Part shown: one piece after another, positions 1 through 8,604 of the stretch | How positions within the stretch are numbered: position 1 is the first letter of the stretch | Layout: every line of letters begins with the position of its first letter | Assembly (NCBI GenBank): GCA_050729835.1 | Contig: JBOHLS010000015.1 | Coordinates: forward strand, 1 to 64,000 | Source of the DNA: REEB95 sp050729835 | Lineage (GTDB): Bacteria; Pseudomonadota; Alphaproteobacteria; ATCC43930; CGMCC-115725 | Length of the DNA stretch: 64,000 nt | Reading direction: 5' to 3' | Notes under the pieces: model-generated | Databases searched by the model: none | Told to the model about the DNA's origin: nothing | The model's input: only the letters and a program-made list of their open reading frames with translations | Made by a program: the position numbers and the translations under genes

Positions 1-2
1 TG

Positions 3-68
3 TTGCACATCGCCAAGGAACGCCTCGGCCCGGCCGACGACGATTACCGCGCCATCCTGCGGAGCTGA
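3..68 (+). pseudogene. C-terminal-looking remnant of a Mu gp16-like (DUF1018) protein
   Basis: The first 66 bases read in frame 3 as a short peptide (LHIAKERLGPADDDYRAILRS) followed by a TGA. The pattern IHIAKxxLGxDDxxYRAxL is the opening signature of the DUF1018 / phage Mu gp16 family. In that family the motif lies near the N-terminus and is followed by more than 100 residues; here translation stops at once. It is therefore either a truncated remnant or the end of a gene starting outside the window. No phage genes follow. The match is short, so the call is tentative. Confidence 0.35.
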
Positions 69-289
69 TCCCACAAAATCCTGGTAAAATAGCGATTCCA
101 GGGTCAAATACCGATAACGAGTCCACCACGGCGACTTGGATCGCTCTCAGGGCAATATGCCGCAGGCTTGTGGCTAAGAACCTGTTAGAGCGACTGCCTA
201 CATAGTCTGCTGCCCAAAAAAGGACTGAACGCGGCTAGGAATTAAGACGATCCGTCCGTCCAAAATATGAGACATTCGGAGATCGCGGG

Positions 290-709
290 ATGACCGACCA
301 CCCTCGCCCGACACCGATGACCGATGCGGACGCCGTGCTGGCAGCCAACCTCGAATTCTATCGGGCCTTCGGCTGCGGCGATTATACCGGCATGGAAGCC
401 GTCTGGGCGCGCCGTGCCACCGTCCTCTGCCTGCATCCCGGCTGGGCGGCGGTCGAGGGGCGCGAAGCGGTCATGGAAAGCTGGCGACACGTGCTCGGTG
501 ACCCCGACTTCCGCATCCTGTGTCACGACGAGCGCGCCCATCTCTATGGCGAGCTCGCCATCGTCTTGTGCGAGGAAGAGCTGTCCGGCGGACTGCTGGC
601 AGCCACCAACGTCTTCATCCGCGAGGACAGCACCTGGCGGATGATCCACCATCAGGCCAGCGCGATCATCCCGACCTACCATTCCGGAACGCCAGCACAG
701 CAGCACTGA
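290..709 (+). CDS. SnoaL-like / NTF2-fold protein (ketosteroid isomerase superfamily)
   Basis: A 139-residue protein with the composition and length of the NTF2-like fold: an N-terminal helix (ANLEFYRAFGCGDYTGMEAVW), a central HPGW segment, then the strand-rich C-terminal half ending with ATNVFIREDSTWRMIHHQAS. Members of this superfamily are small cone-shaped enzymes or ligand-binding proteins and the substrate cannot be read from sequence. A GGAG-like ribosome site precedes the ATG at 290; a second ATG at 317 would also fit the family start. The gene converges on bioA with only 12 bases between stops. No signal peptide, so probably cytoplasmic. Confidence 0.75.
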   Translation: MTDHPRPTPMTDADAVLAANLEFYRAFGCGDYTGMEAVWARRATVLCLHPGWAAVEGREAVMESWRHVLGDPDFRILCHDERAHLYGELAIVLCEEELSGGLLAATNVFIREDSTWRMIHHQASAIIPTYHSGTPAQQH

Positions 710-721
710 CCGGGCCGGCGC

Positions 722-2002
722 TCAGCGCGAACCGATCACCGCGCGCCGGATCGCCCGGGTCAGCACGCCGAGTTCGTCCGGTGCGATCGTGAAGGCCGGC
801 GTCAGATAGACGATGCGACCGAACGGCCTGATCCACGCGCCTTCGGCGACGAAGCGATCGCGCAACGCCGTCGCCGCCTCCACCGATTCGAGCTCGACGA
901 CGCCGATCGCGCCTTTGATGCGGACGTCCCGGACGTCGCGCGCGCCGCGGCAGGGCGCAAGCTCTTCGGCCATCTGCCGCCCGACGGCCTCGACTTGTCG
1001 CAGCCGCGGTTCGCGCTCGAACAGATCGAGCGACGCGTTTGCCGCGGCGCAGGCGAGTGCGTTGCCCATGAAGGTCGGGCCGTGCATCAAGGCCGCCTGC
1101 GGATCGTCGGCGAGGAAGCCATCGTAGACCCGACGCCGGGCGATCGTCGCGGCGAGCGGCAGGATACCGCCGGTGAGCGCCTTCGACAGCGTGACGATGT
1201 CCGGCACCACGCCAGCCTCTTCCATGGCGAACATCCGCCCGGTCCGCCCGAAGCCGGTGAAAATCTCGTCGAAGATCAGCAACAGGCCGTGGCGGTCCGC
1301 CAATCGGCGCAGGCGTCGGAGAACTTCGGGCGGATGGAACACCATGCCGCCGGCGCCTTGGGCCAACGGCTCGACGATGAGGCCGGCAAGCGCACGGCCG
1401 TGTTCCGCCAGCAGCCGTTCCAAGGCCTGCTCGCCGGCGGCGTCGCGCGGTAAATCGTGCACGAAATGGCGTCGCGCCAGGCTACCGAACCGGCCATGCA
1501 TGCCGGTCCGGCCGTCGCTGACCGCCATCGCGGCGAAGGTGTCGCCGTGATAGCCGTCGGTGAAACAGACGAAGCGATCTCGCCCGGCCTCGCCGCGATT
1601 GAGAAAGAACTGGAGCGCCATCTTCAAGGCGATCTCGACCGCGACCGAGCCCGAATCCGAAAAAAACACGTGATCGAGATCGCCCGGCAACAATGCCGCA
1701 AGACGTGCGGCGAGACGCGTCGCCGGCTCGTGGACGAGCCCCGCCAGCATCACATGCGGCAGGGTCTCGAGCTGGTGCGCGACCGCGTCACGGATCTGCG
1801 GATGGTTGTAGCCGTGACACGCCGTCCACCACGAGGCGATGCCGTCGATCAGCACGCGCCCATCGGCGAGATGGAGCTTGCAGCCTTCGGTTCGCGCCAC
1901 CGGCAGCGACGGCGGCGCCGTCCGCATCTGCGCATAAGGCAGCCAGAGATGATCGGAGCCGACGAGCGGCGCAGGCTGCGTCCCCGCGTCAGCGCGGTTC
2001 AC
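722..2002 (-). CDS. bioA: Adenosylmethionine-8-amino-7-oxononanoate aminotransferase
   Basis: A 426-residue class III PLP aminotransferase, the usual length for BioA. It transfers the amino group of S-adenosylmethionine to 8-amino-7-oxononanoate (KAPA), giving diaminopelargonate, the third step of biotin ring assembly. Visible landmarks are GYHGDTFAAMAVSDG, the PLP-nitrogen aspartate in IFDEIFTGFGRTG, and the Schiff-base lysine in TLSKALTGG. The start is a GTG whose first bases overlap the bioB stop (GTGA), so bioB and bioA are translationally coupled. It belongs with bioB, and with bioF-bioD on the other strand. Confidence 0.95.
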   Translation of the reverse strand: MNRADAGTQPAPLVGSDHLWLPYAQMRTAPPSLPVARTEGCKLHLADGRVLIDGIASWWTACHGYNHPQIRDAVAHQLETLPHVMLAGLVHEPATRLAARLAALLPGDLDHVFFSDSGSVAVEIALKMALQFFLNRGEAGRDRFVCFTDGYHGDTFAAMAVSDGRTGMHGRFGSLARRHFVHDLPRDAAGEQALERLLAEHGRALAGLIVEPLAQGAGGMVFHPPEVLRRLRRLADRHGLLLIFDEIFTGFGRTGRMFAMEEAGVVPDIVTLSKALTGGILPLAATIARRRVYDGFLADDPQAALMHGPTFMGNALACAAANASLDLFEREPRLRQVEAVGRQMAEELAPCRGARDVRDVRIKGAIGVVELESVEAATALRDRFVAEGAWIRPFGRIVYLTPAFTIAPDELGVLTRAIRRAVIGSR

Positions 2003-2991
2003 GGCGTCATCGGCGCCAGGCCGAGTCGATCCATCATCGCGCGGTCGAGATCGCGCGCCGGGTTAGGCGTCGTCAGCAGCCGCGCGCCGCAGAAGATCGA
2101 ATTGGCACCGGCGAGAAAGCACAGCGCCTGAAGTACCTCGCTCATGCCTTCGCGCCCGGCCGAAAGCCGCACCACCGATTTGGGCATGCAAATGCGCGCG
2201 ACCGCGACGGTGCGCACGAATTCGAGCTCGTCCAACGGTTCAATGCCAGCAAGCGGCGTGCCGGCGACCTTGACCAGCATATTGATCGGCACGCTGTCGG
2301 GATGCTCGGGCAGAGTGGCGAGCGCGGCGATCAGCCCGACCCGGTGGTCGCGGTTCTCGCCCATGCCGACGATGCCGCCGCAGCACACCTTCATCCCCGC
2401 CGTGCGCACCTGGTCGAGCGTATCGAGGCGATCCTGGTACTGGCGCGTGGTAATGATCGCGCCGTAGAACTCGGGCGCGGTATCGAGGTTGTGGTTGTAG
2501 TAATCGAGCCCCGCCGCCTTGAGCCGCGTCGCCTGGTCGCCGGTCAGCATGCCGAGCGTGGCGCAGGTCTCGAGCCCGAGCGCCTTGACGCCTGCGACCA
2601 TGGTGCAAACCGCATCGAGATCGCGATCCTTGGGTTCGCGCCAGGCGGCGCCCATACAGAAGCGCTGAGCGCCTTGCGCCTTGGCGGCGCGCGCCTCGGC
2701 GACGACCGCCGCAACGTCCATCAGCCGGGCGGCGTCGACGCCAGTGTCGTAATGCGCGCTCTGCGGGCAATAGGCGCAATCCTCAGGACAGCCGCCGGTC
2801 TTGATCGAAAGCAGGGTCGAAAGCTGAACCTGGTTAGGCGCGAAGTGGCGGCGATGCAGCGTCTGCGCGCGAAACACCAGCTCGCCGAACGGCAGGTCAT
2901 AGAGCGTGGCGATCTCGTCGCGCATCCAATCGTGCCGGATATCGCCCGATTCAGTGTCCTTCGGCATGACCCCTTCCGGTCTTGCTTTCAT
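1999..2991 (-). CDS. bioB: Biotin synthase (radical SAM)
   Basis: A 330-residue radical-SAM enzyme that inserts sulfur into dethiobiotin, the last step of biotin synthesis. The cluster-binding CxxxCxxC motif is plain (CPEDCAYC, about residue 70), followed by PQSAHYDTG, and the YYNHNLDT motif typical of BioB lies in the middle. Length matches the family. The ATG at 2991 is used; a second Met eight codons later (2967) is possible because the N-terminus is poorly conserved. The gene is divergent from bioF, with 49 bases between the start codons. I could not see a BioR-type or other palindromic operator there. Confidence 0.96.
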   Translation of the reverse strand: MKARPEGVMPKDTESGDIRHDWMRDEIATLYDLPFGELVFRAQTLHRRHFAPNQVQLSTLLSIKTGGCPEDCAYCPQSAHYDTGVDAARLMDVAAVVAEARAAKAQGAQRFCMGAAWREPKDRDLDAVCTMVAGVKALGLETCATLGMLTGDQATRLKAAGLDYYNHNLDTAPEFYGAIITTRQYQDRLDTLDQVRTAGMKVCCGGIVGMGENRDHRVGLIAALATLPEHPDSVPINMLVKVAGTPLAGIEPLDELEFVRTVAVARICMPKSVVRLSAGREGMSEVLQALCFLAGANSIFCGARLLTTPNPARDLDRAMMDRLGLAPMTP

Positions 2992-3040
2992 GCGATGCCG
3001 GGTTAAGGCTACAAGGACCCAGCGTCAAGCGAAAGCTCCC

Positions 3041-4192
3041 GTGACCGCGCTCGATCAGTTCGCCGCCCAGAAGCTCCGCGACCTCGAAGCGCGACAGTTG
3101 CGCCGCAGCCTGGCAGACACGGCGCGCACCGACGGCATCCACGTCCTGCGCAACGGCCGGCGCTTGATCTCGTTCTCGTGCAACGACTACCTCAACTTGT
3201 CGCACCATCCACAGGTCAAGGCGGCGGCCATCGCGGCGCTCGAACGTTACGGCACCGGCGCCGGCGCCTCGCGCCTGGTTACCGGCAATCATCCGCTCTT
3301 TGCCGAGCTTGAATCGCGCCTCGCCCGGCTCAAGGGTTCGGAGGCCGCATGCGTCTTCGGCTCGGGCTATCTCGCCAATGCCGGCATCATTCCGGCGCTG
3401 GTCGGCCTCGACGATCTGGTGCTGCTCGACGAGTTGGCACACGCCTGCCTATGGGCCGGCGCGCGGCTGGCGCGCGCCAACGTCCTCCCCTTCCGGCACA
3501 ACGACGTCACGCACGCCGCGACGCTGCTCGTCGAGTTCCGCAAGCGGCACACCAATGCGCTGATCGCGACCGACAGCGTCTTCTCGATGGACGGCGATCT
3601 GGCGCCGCTGCCGGCGCTGGCCGCGCTGGCGACGCGCCACGACGCCTGGCTGCTGATCGACGACGCGCACGGCCTCGGCGTCGTCGGCGACGGCCGCGGC
3701 GCGCGTTTCGCGCACGCCGAGCTGCCCGACATCCCCTTGCAGATGGGCACGTTGTCCAAGGCCGCCGGCGGTTACGGCGGCTATCTGTGTGCCTCGCGCG
3801 CGGTGATCGAGCTGATCCAGAACCGCGCCCGCAGCTTCGTCTATTCGACCGGCTTGCCGCCGGCGACGGTCGCGGCGGCGACCGCCGCGCTCGACATCAT
3901 CGCCGGCGACCCCGATCGGGTGGCGAAGCCGCTGCGCAACGCGCGACGCTTCACCCAGGCGGCCGGCCTGCCCGACGCGCAAAGCGCGATCGTGCCCGTC
4001 GTGCTGGGCACGGCGGAGCGCGCGCTGGCCGCCTCGCGCTTTCTGCAAGACCAGGGTTTTCTCGCCGTTGCCATCCGGCCGCCGACGGTGCCGGAAGGCA
4101 CGGCGCGATTGCGCCTCGCCTTCACCGCCGGCCACGCCGCTTCCGACATCGACCGGCTGGCGGCGCTGGTCCGCGAGCGCGTGCCGGCGTGA
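3041..4192 (+). CDS. bioF: 8-amino-7-oxononanoate synthase
   Basis: A PLP enzyme condensing pimeloyl-thioester with L-alanine to KAPA. The reading frame is open upstream to 2906 but overlaps bioB; the GTG at 3041 gives 383 residues, the normal BioF length, and an N-terminus (VTALDQFAAQKLRDL) like other family members. Landmarks are FSCNDYLNLS, GTGAGASRLVTGNH, the PLP-binding IDDAHGLGVVGDGRG and the lysine motif GTLSKAAGGYGGY. The stop overlaps the bioD start (GTGA), showing translational coupling. It shares a short divergent intergenic region with bioB. Confidence 0.94.
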   Translation: MTALDQFAAQKLRDLEARQLRRSLADTARTDGIHVLRNGRRLISFSCNDYLNLSHHPQVKAAAIAALERYGTGAGASRLVTGNHPLFAELESRLARLKGSEAACVFGSGYLANAGIIPALVGLDDLVLLDELAHACLWAGARLARANVLPFRHNDVTHAATLLVEFRKRHTNALIATDSVFSMDGDLAPLPALAALATRHDAWLLIDDAHGLGVVGDGRGARFAHAELPDIPLQMGTLSKAAGGYGGYLCASRAVIELIQNRARSFVYSTGLPPATVAAATAALDIIAGDPDRVAKPLRNARRFTQAAGLPDAQSAIVPVVLGTAERALAASRFLQDQGFLAVAIRPPTVPEGTARLRLAFTAGHAASDIDRLAALVRERVPA

Positions 4193-4884
4193 CCGCGCTC
4201 TTCGTCACCGGCGCCGGCACCGACGTCGGCAAGACTTTCGTCGCCTGCAGACTCATTGTCGAGCTGCGGCGCCGCGGCCGCGACGTGGCGGCATTCAAGC
4301 CCTTGGCCAGCGGCTTCGATCCGGCGCAGCCGGAGACGAGCGATCCCGGCGCGCTGTTGGCGGCGCTCGGCGAGCCGGTATCGCCGGCCAATCTCGACCG
4401 TATCGCGCCGTGGCGCTATCGCGCCGCGCTGGCGCCCGACATGGCGGCCGCGGCCGAAGGCAAAAGCGTCGACTTCGACGCCGTGGTCGCGTTCTCGCGC
4501 CGGGCGGCAGCCGCGGCGGACCTGGTCGTCATCGAAGGCGTCGGCGGCGCGATGTCGCCCATTGCACAGCATCATACCGTCCTCGATTGGCTTGCCGCGC
4601 TCGAGCTGCCGGCGGTGCTCGTCACCGGCACCTATCTCGGCGCGCAGACCCATGCGCTCACCGCGCTCGCTGCGCTACAACGTCGCAGCGTCGTGGTTCA
4701 CGCCGTGGTTGCGAGCGAGACGACAGACTCAACCGTCGGCCTGGACGACAGCGCCCGCTCCCTCGCGCGCTTTGCGGCACCGGTTCCCGTGATATTGCTC
4801 CCACGACTGTCGTCGGGCGCGACGCACGCCGCCTTTGCTACCCTCGCCGACCTCTTTTGCCGCGCCACAACGCGTGTTAGATGA
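4189..4884 (+). CDS. bioD: ATP-dependent dethiobiotin synthetase
   Basis: A 231-residue P-loop carboxylase that closes the ureido ring of biotin using CO2 and ATP. The nucleotide site is the first thing in the protein (FVTGAGTDVGKTF), and the second family motif VIEGVGGAMSPI is near residue 115. The GTG start overlaps the bioF stop by four bases. The open frame extends far upstream but that part only shadows bioF. With bioA, bioB and bioF the four late biotin enzymes are complete here; no bioC or bioH is visible in the window. Confidence 0.94.
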   Translation: MTALFVTGAGTDVGKTFVACRLIVELRRRGRDVAAFKPLASGFDPAQPETSDPGALLAALGEPVSPANLDRIAPWRYRAALAPDMAAAAEGKSVDFDAVVAFSRRAAAAADLVVIEGVGGAMSPIAQHHTVLDWLAALELPAVLVTGTYLGAQTHALTALAALQRRSVVVHAVVASETTDSTVGLDDSARSLARFAAPVPVILLPRLSSGATHAAFATLADLFCRATTRVR

Positions 4885-4903
4885 GGGCCGGGGAGACAAG
4901 AAA

Positions 4904-5827
4904 ATGCGCGTGGTCATTGTTGGTCAACAGGCTTTCGGCAAGGCCGTGCTCGATGCCTTTGCCGGTCGCGGCGATCAGGTCGTCGGCGTGTTTAGCCCGC
5001 CAGAGCAGCCGGGCGGCAAGACCGATCCACTCCAGGCGGCGGCGACCGAGCGGAAAATTCCGGTGTTCCAGTTCAAGGATTACGGCTCGTCCGAAGCGCT
5101 CGACACGCTGCGCAATCTCAATGCCGATATCGGCCTCTTGGCCTTCGCCACGCAGTTCCTGCCGCAAGCTTTCGTCAACCTGCCGAAGCACGGCATGCTG
5201 CTGTTCCATCCGTCGCTTCTGCCGCTGCATCGCGGACCGTCGGCGATCAGCTGGGCGGTGATCAACGGCGAGAAGCGCACCGGCCTGACCGTCCTCCGTC
5301 CGTCCGACGGGCTCGACGAAGGCGCGATCATCCTCCAGCGCGAGGTCGAGATCGGCCCCGACGACACCGTCGGCACGCTCTATTTCGACAAGATCTTCCA
5401 CATGGGCGTCGCGGCGATGATCGAGGCGACGCAGGCGGTGGCCGACGGCCGCGCCCACGAGCATCCGCAGGACGAAAGCCTCGCCAGCTACGAAGGCTGG
5501 GTGCGCGAGCGCGAATCGCAGGTCAACTGGGCGAGCTCGATCGACCGCATCTACGACCTGATCCGCGGCTGCGATCCCTCTCCCGGCGCCTGGACCAAGT
5601 ATCGCGGCCAGAAGCTCTGGCTCTTCGACGCCCGCAAGCGCTCGGCGGCGACCTTCGGCGCGGTGCGCGGTCTCAAGGCCGGCCAGATCGTCGCCTCGAC
5701 GCCGGAAGGCTTCAGCATCTATGCCCAGGGCGGCTTCGTCGAGATCAAGCGCTGTCGTCTGGGCGAGGGCAAGAAGGTCGTGGCCGGCGAGGCCGGCATC
5801 GAGGCCGGAATCATCCTCAGCGAGTGA
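4904..5827 (+). CDS. Formyltransferase family protein (methionyl-tRNA formyltransferase / formyl-THF hydrolase-like)
   Basis: A 307-residue formyltransferase. The N-terminal domain carries FHPSLLPLHRGPSAISWAVING, which contains the HPS...HRG folate-site motif with the downstream catalytic aspartate in SDGLDEGAIILQ. The C-terminal part (from about residue 205) resembles the Fmt C-terminal domain. The sequence looks nearer to the hydrolase domain of 10-formyl-THF dehydrogenases than to housekeeping Fmt, and it is not next to a deformylase gene, so I do not call it fmt. It starts 19 bases after bioD and may share its transcript. Substrate unknown. Confidence 0.8.
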   Translation: MRVVIVGQQAFGKAVLDAFAGRGDQVVGVFSPPEQPGGKTDPLQAAATERKIPVFQFKDYGSSEALDTLRNLNADIGLLAFATQFLPQAFVNLPKHGMLLFHPSLLPLHRGPSAISWAVINGEKRTGLTVLRPSDGLDEGAIILQREVEIGPDDTVGTLYFDKIFHMGVAAMIEATQAVADGRAHEHPQDESLASYEGWVRERESQVNWASSIDRIYDLIRGCDPSPGAWTKYRGQKLWLFDARKRSAATFGAVRGLKAGQIVASTPEGFSIYAQGGFVEIKRCRLGEGKKVVAGEAGIEAGIILSE

Positions 5828-5865
5828 CGCTCGCGCCGCTATCAGGCGCTTGCTAGACTTGCGGC

Positions 5866-7104
5866 ATGCCGAACGGCTTGGACCTCGCCTGGCCCAACGA
5901 GGGCGTCACCCGCGTCCCATATCAGCTCTATACGCGCGATGACGTTTATGCTGAGGAGCGCGCCCGCGTATTCATGGGCGCAACGTGGAATTATCTCTGC
6001 CTCGAAGCCGAGATTCCAAAGCCCAATGACTGGCGCGCGACCTTTGTCGGCGATGTGCCCGTCGTGGTGGCACGCGACAGCGACGGCACCATCAACGCCT
6101 TCGAGAACCGCTGCGCCCATCGCGGCGCGCTCATCTGCCACAAGCAATCTGGCAACGCCGCGCGGCTGAGCTGCGTCTATCACGGCTGGACCTACGACCT
6201 CAAAGGCAACCTCACCGCCGTCACCTTCCAGCGTGGTATCAACGGCAAAGGCGGCATGCCGTCCGATTTCAAGCTCGCTGACCATAAGCGCCGCGCGCTG
6301 CGCATCGCGACCTGTGCCGGTTTGGTCTTCGGCACCTTTTCCGACACGACGCCGCCCTTGGAGGAATTTCTCGGCCGCGAGATCATGGTGCGGCTCAAAC
6401 GCGTGTTGCCGCCGGGCAAGACCATCGAAATCCTCGGCTACAGCAGCCAGATTTTCCCGAGCAACTGGAAGCTCTACGCCGAGAACGTCAAGGACCCATA
6501 CCACGCCAGCCTGTTGCACCTGTTCTTTACGACGTTCCGGCTCAATCGCCTGTCGGCTGAAGGCGGCATCATCATCGACGATGCCGGCGCCAACCATGTG
6601 AGCTACTCCAAGGCGGCGACCGACAGCGGCAGCGCAGATTACGACAAGGCCGACCTGCGCGTTAAAAGCGACCGCTTTCGGCTCAACGATCCATCGATAA
6701 TCCAGGGCCGCGACGAATTTGGCGACGGCATCACGCTGCAGATCCTGGCGCTGTTCCCGTGCTTCATCTCGCAGCAAATCCAGAACAGCCTGTGCGTGCG
6801 TCAGCTCGTGCCGCGCGGCCGGACCGAGACCGAGCTGCTGTGGACCTATTACGGTTTCGCCGACGACGATGCCGATCTGCGCGAGCTGCGGCTCAAGCAG
6901 GCGAACCTCGTCGGTCCGGGCGGTTACATCTCGATGGAGGACGGCGCCATCGGCGGCTTCGTCCAGCGCGGCATCGCCGGCGCCGGCCGTGACAGCGAAG
7001 TCATCGAGATGGGCGGCCGCGAATGGCGCTCCCAAGAAACCCGCGCGACGGAATCACCGTTGCGCGGCTTCTGGAAAACCTACCGCGAGCACATGCAGAT
7101 CTGA
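5866..7104 (+). CDS. Aromatic-ring-hydroxylating dioxygenase, alpha (Rieske) subunit
   Basis: A 412-residue oxygenase large subunit. The N-terminal Rieske domain has CAHRG (residues 83-87) and CVYHGW (about 105-110), the CxH...CxxH ligands of the 2Fe-2S cluster. The C-terminal catalytic domain has NWKLYAENVKDPYHASLLH, holding the 2-His-1-carboxylate mononuclear iron site and the bridging aspartate. The overall look recalls anthranilate/salicylate-type terminal oxygenases, but the substrate cannot be assigned. The beta subunit follows after a dispersed repeat. No ferredoxin or reductase gene is adjacent, so electron donors must be encoded elsewhere. Confidence 0.88.
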   Translation: MPNGLDLAWPNEGVTRVPYQLYTRDDVYAEERARVFMGATWNYLCLEAEIPKPNDWRATFVGDVPVVVARDSDGTINAFENRCAHRGALICHKQSGNAARLSCVYHGWTYDLKGNLTAVTFQRGINGKGGMPSDFKLADHKRRALRIATCAGLVFGTFSDTTPPLEEFLGREIMVRLKRVLPPGKTIEILGYSSQIFPSNWKLYAENVKDPYHASLLHLFFTTFRLNRLSAEGGIIIDDAGANHVSYSKAATDSGSADYDKADLRVKSDRFRLNDPSIIQGRDEFGDGITLQILALFPCFISQQIQNSLCVRQLVPRGRTETELLWTYYGFADDDADLRELRLKQANLVGPGGYISMEDGAIGGFVQRGIAGAGRDSEVIEMGGREWRSQETRATESPLRGFWKTYREHMQI

Positions 7105-7127
7105 GCCATTGTGATGACGGAGCCTGC

Positions 7128-7224
7128 ACCCCCTCACCCTTCCCTCTCCCCCTTTCAGGGGGAGAGGGCTGCTTTGGGTTGGCCGAGCCAGTCGGCGAGC
7201 CTTACCCAAGGCTGGGTGAGGGGG
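7128..7224. repeat. Dispersed palindromic repeat, family 1 (full length)
   Basis: A GC-rich palindromic unit running from CCCCTCACCC, through a central CCCCC-TTTCA-GGGGG hairpin, to GCTGGGTGAGGGG. Near-identical full-length copies occur at 39876-39976, and a copy is split by island 1 (7740-7775 with 16331-16405). This copy sits between the dioxygenase alpha and beta genes. It resembles REP/BIME-type intergenic repeats. Confidence 0.8.
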
Positions 7225-7241
7225 ATGTTCCTCTGACTCGC

Positions 7242-7715
7242 ATGGACGAGATCGCGATCCACTTCGTCGTCGAGCGGCTGCTGGCGCGCTACGTCGCTTG
7301 CATCGACGACGACCGGCTCGAGGAATGGCCGGCGTTCTTCGCCGAGCGCTGCCGCTATCAAATCATTTCCAACGAGAATTACAGCCGCAACCTGCCGATC
7401 GGCGTTTTTGTCGCCACGTCGCAAGGCATGCTCAAGGACCGCGTCGCCGCGCTGCGCGAAGCCAACATCTACGAAGCGCAGCGTTATCGGCATCTCGTTT
7501 CGTCGATTCTGATCCTGAAGAATGACAAGGGCATCGTGCGCGCGCAATCGAACTATCACGTCGTCCGCATCATGCAGGATGGCGCGACCACGCTGTTCAG
7601 CACCGGCCGCTATCTCGACCGGATCAACCTCAACGGCGCGATGCCGGTGTTCGAGGAGAAGATCGTCGTTTGCGACAGCCGCCGCATCGATACGCTGCTG
7701 GCGATTCCGCTGTAG
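7242..7715 (+). CDS. Aromatic-ring-hydroxylating dioxygenase, beta subunit
   Basis: A 157-residue small subunit of the NTF2-like fold, the standard size for ring-hydroxylating dioxygenase beta subunits. Typical segments are FFAERCRYQIISNENY, the LREANIYEAQRYRHLVSS stretch and the closing RIDTLLAIPL. The frame is open to 7023 but that stretch translates the family 1 repeat; ATG 7242 gives the conserved start (MDEIAIHFVVERLLARYV). Beta subunits are mainly structural in the (alpha-beta)n oxygenase. The 137-base gap to the alpha gene, filled by a repeat, is longer than usual for this pair. Confidence 0.86.
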   Translation: MDEIAIHFVVERLLARYVACIDDDRLEEWPAFFAERCRYQIISNENYSRNLPIGVFVATSQGMLKDRVAALREANIYEAQRYRHLVSSILILKNDKGIVRAQSNYHVVRIMQDGATTLFSTGRYLDRINLNGAMPVFEEKIVVCDSRRIDTLLAIPL

Positions 7716-7739
7716 CGCACGGTTCGAGACCCAGAACCA

Positions 7740-7775
7740 CCCCCTCACCCTTCCCTCTCCCCCCTTGCAGGGGGA
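7740..7775. repeat. Left half of a family 1 repeat interrupted by island 1
   Basis: Reads CCCCCTCACCCTTCCC... up to the central palindrome CCCTTGCAGGGGGA, exactly like the first half of the copies at 7128 and 39876. It then breaks off into the island terminus. The matching second half resumes at 16331. Confidence 0.75.
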
Positions 7776-7835
7776 GGGGTTACTGCTATCTCCGATATGA
7801 GCCGCATCCGCCGGGGAGCAAATGTCTCTCCCGCG
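7776..7835. repeat. Left terminal inverted repeat of island 1
   Basis: The first 18 bp match the right terminus perfectly in inverse orientation. The next ~40 bp match imperfectly, with blocks TGAGCCGCAT, AGCAAATGTC and TCCCG in the same order as in the right end read inward. Confidence 0.65.
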
Positions 7836-7982
7836 ATTTGAGGGGGATAAACTAACTGGCACACGCTTGAACAGTTTTGACAACGCCGTCCAAGGCCGCA
7901 CTCCGTGTCTCGACCACCAAAATTCTCGGTCGCAGCGCTCGATCGACCAGCGAAACAGTCGACAGGGGACGTATGTGCAGAC

Positions 7983-8336
7983 TTAAGGTTTTTCGGCGCG
8001 CTTTCCGAGTGCGGATGCTAAGGGCTGATGATCCATGATATTTGTTGTTAATATTATCGCGTCGTTCGGTGCAAAAAACGCGAACACCGCGTCACCAAAA
8101 TTTCTGCAGTGTTCTCGCGTTAATGGCCTTTTCGGAGTCCGTGCGAGACTCCGTAGCGCTTGATAACGTCTTTTATTTTCTGACTTCGTTTTTGCAATCT
8201 CTTCCACAACTTTTTTCAGGGCCTCAACATCTCCAAGCCGCGTCCGAAAACGAGGTCCCATACAACATGACTCTTCAAGTGTGCAGTCCAATGGCTTGTC
8301 GTCGATAAGACCACCCCTCTCTTCAGAAAGAGATGG
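7983..8336 (-). pseudogene. Truncated unknown gene, possibly PIN-like C-terminus
   Basis: An open frame without a convincing start runs leftward from the IS3 end at 8337 and stops at 7983 (about 117 codons). The last third is protein-like: FGDAVFAFFAPNDAIILTTN, then the MDHQPLASALGK signature. The GDA...ILTTN..D pattern recalls the C-terminal acidic residues of PIN-type nucleases, but this is a weak resemblance. The 5' part appears to have been removed by the IS3 insertion. I cannot assign a function. The lower GC supports an acquired origin. Confidence 0.4.
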
Positions 8337-8604
8337 TGGGCTGCTGCCGGTTCGGTGGACACCATCTTAAGCTAACATCGCCTGCCTTTCGAACTCGACC
8401 GGGCTGAGATAGCCCAAGGTCGAGTGCTGCCGCTTGGGATTATAGAAGCGCTCGATGTAGTCGAACACATCGGCCTTCGCGTCGTCTCGGGTCCGATAGG
8501 TCTTGCACGCGGTTCTCTCGGTCTTCAACGACGAGAAGAAGCTTTCCATGGCAGCATTGTCCCACACGTTGCCGGCGCGGCTCATGCTGCAGCTGATGCC
8601 GTGG
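8337..8604 (-). mobile_element. IS3-family element remnant (3' end with OrfB C-terminus)
   Basis: Minus-strand codons from about 8604 to 8367 translate as the end of an IS3-type OrfB transposase: HGISCSMSRAGNVWDNAAME, then the third catalytic glutamate region SFFSSLKTE, and YNPKRQHSTLGYLSPVEFE before the stop. Beyond the stop lies a terminal repeat-like sequence (TGGGCTGCTGCCGG... at 8337-8361). The DD region and OrfA are missing. Homology ends abruptly near 8604, where the polymerase frame of the other strand begins. So only one end of the IS survives. Confidence 0.8.
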
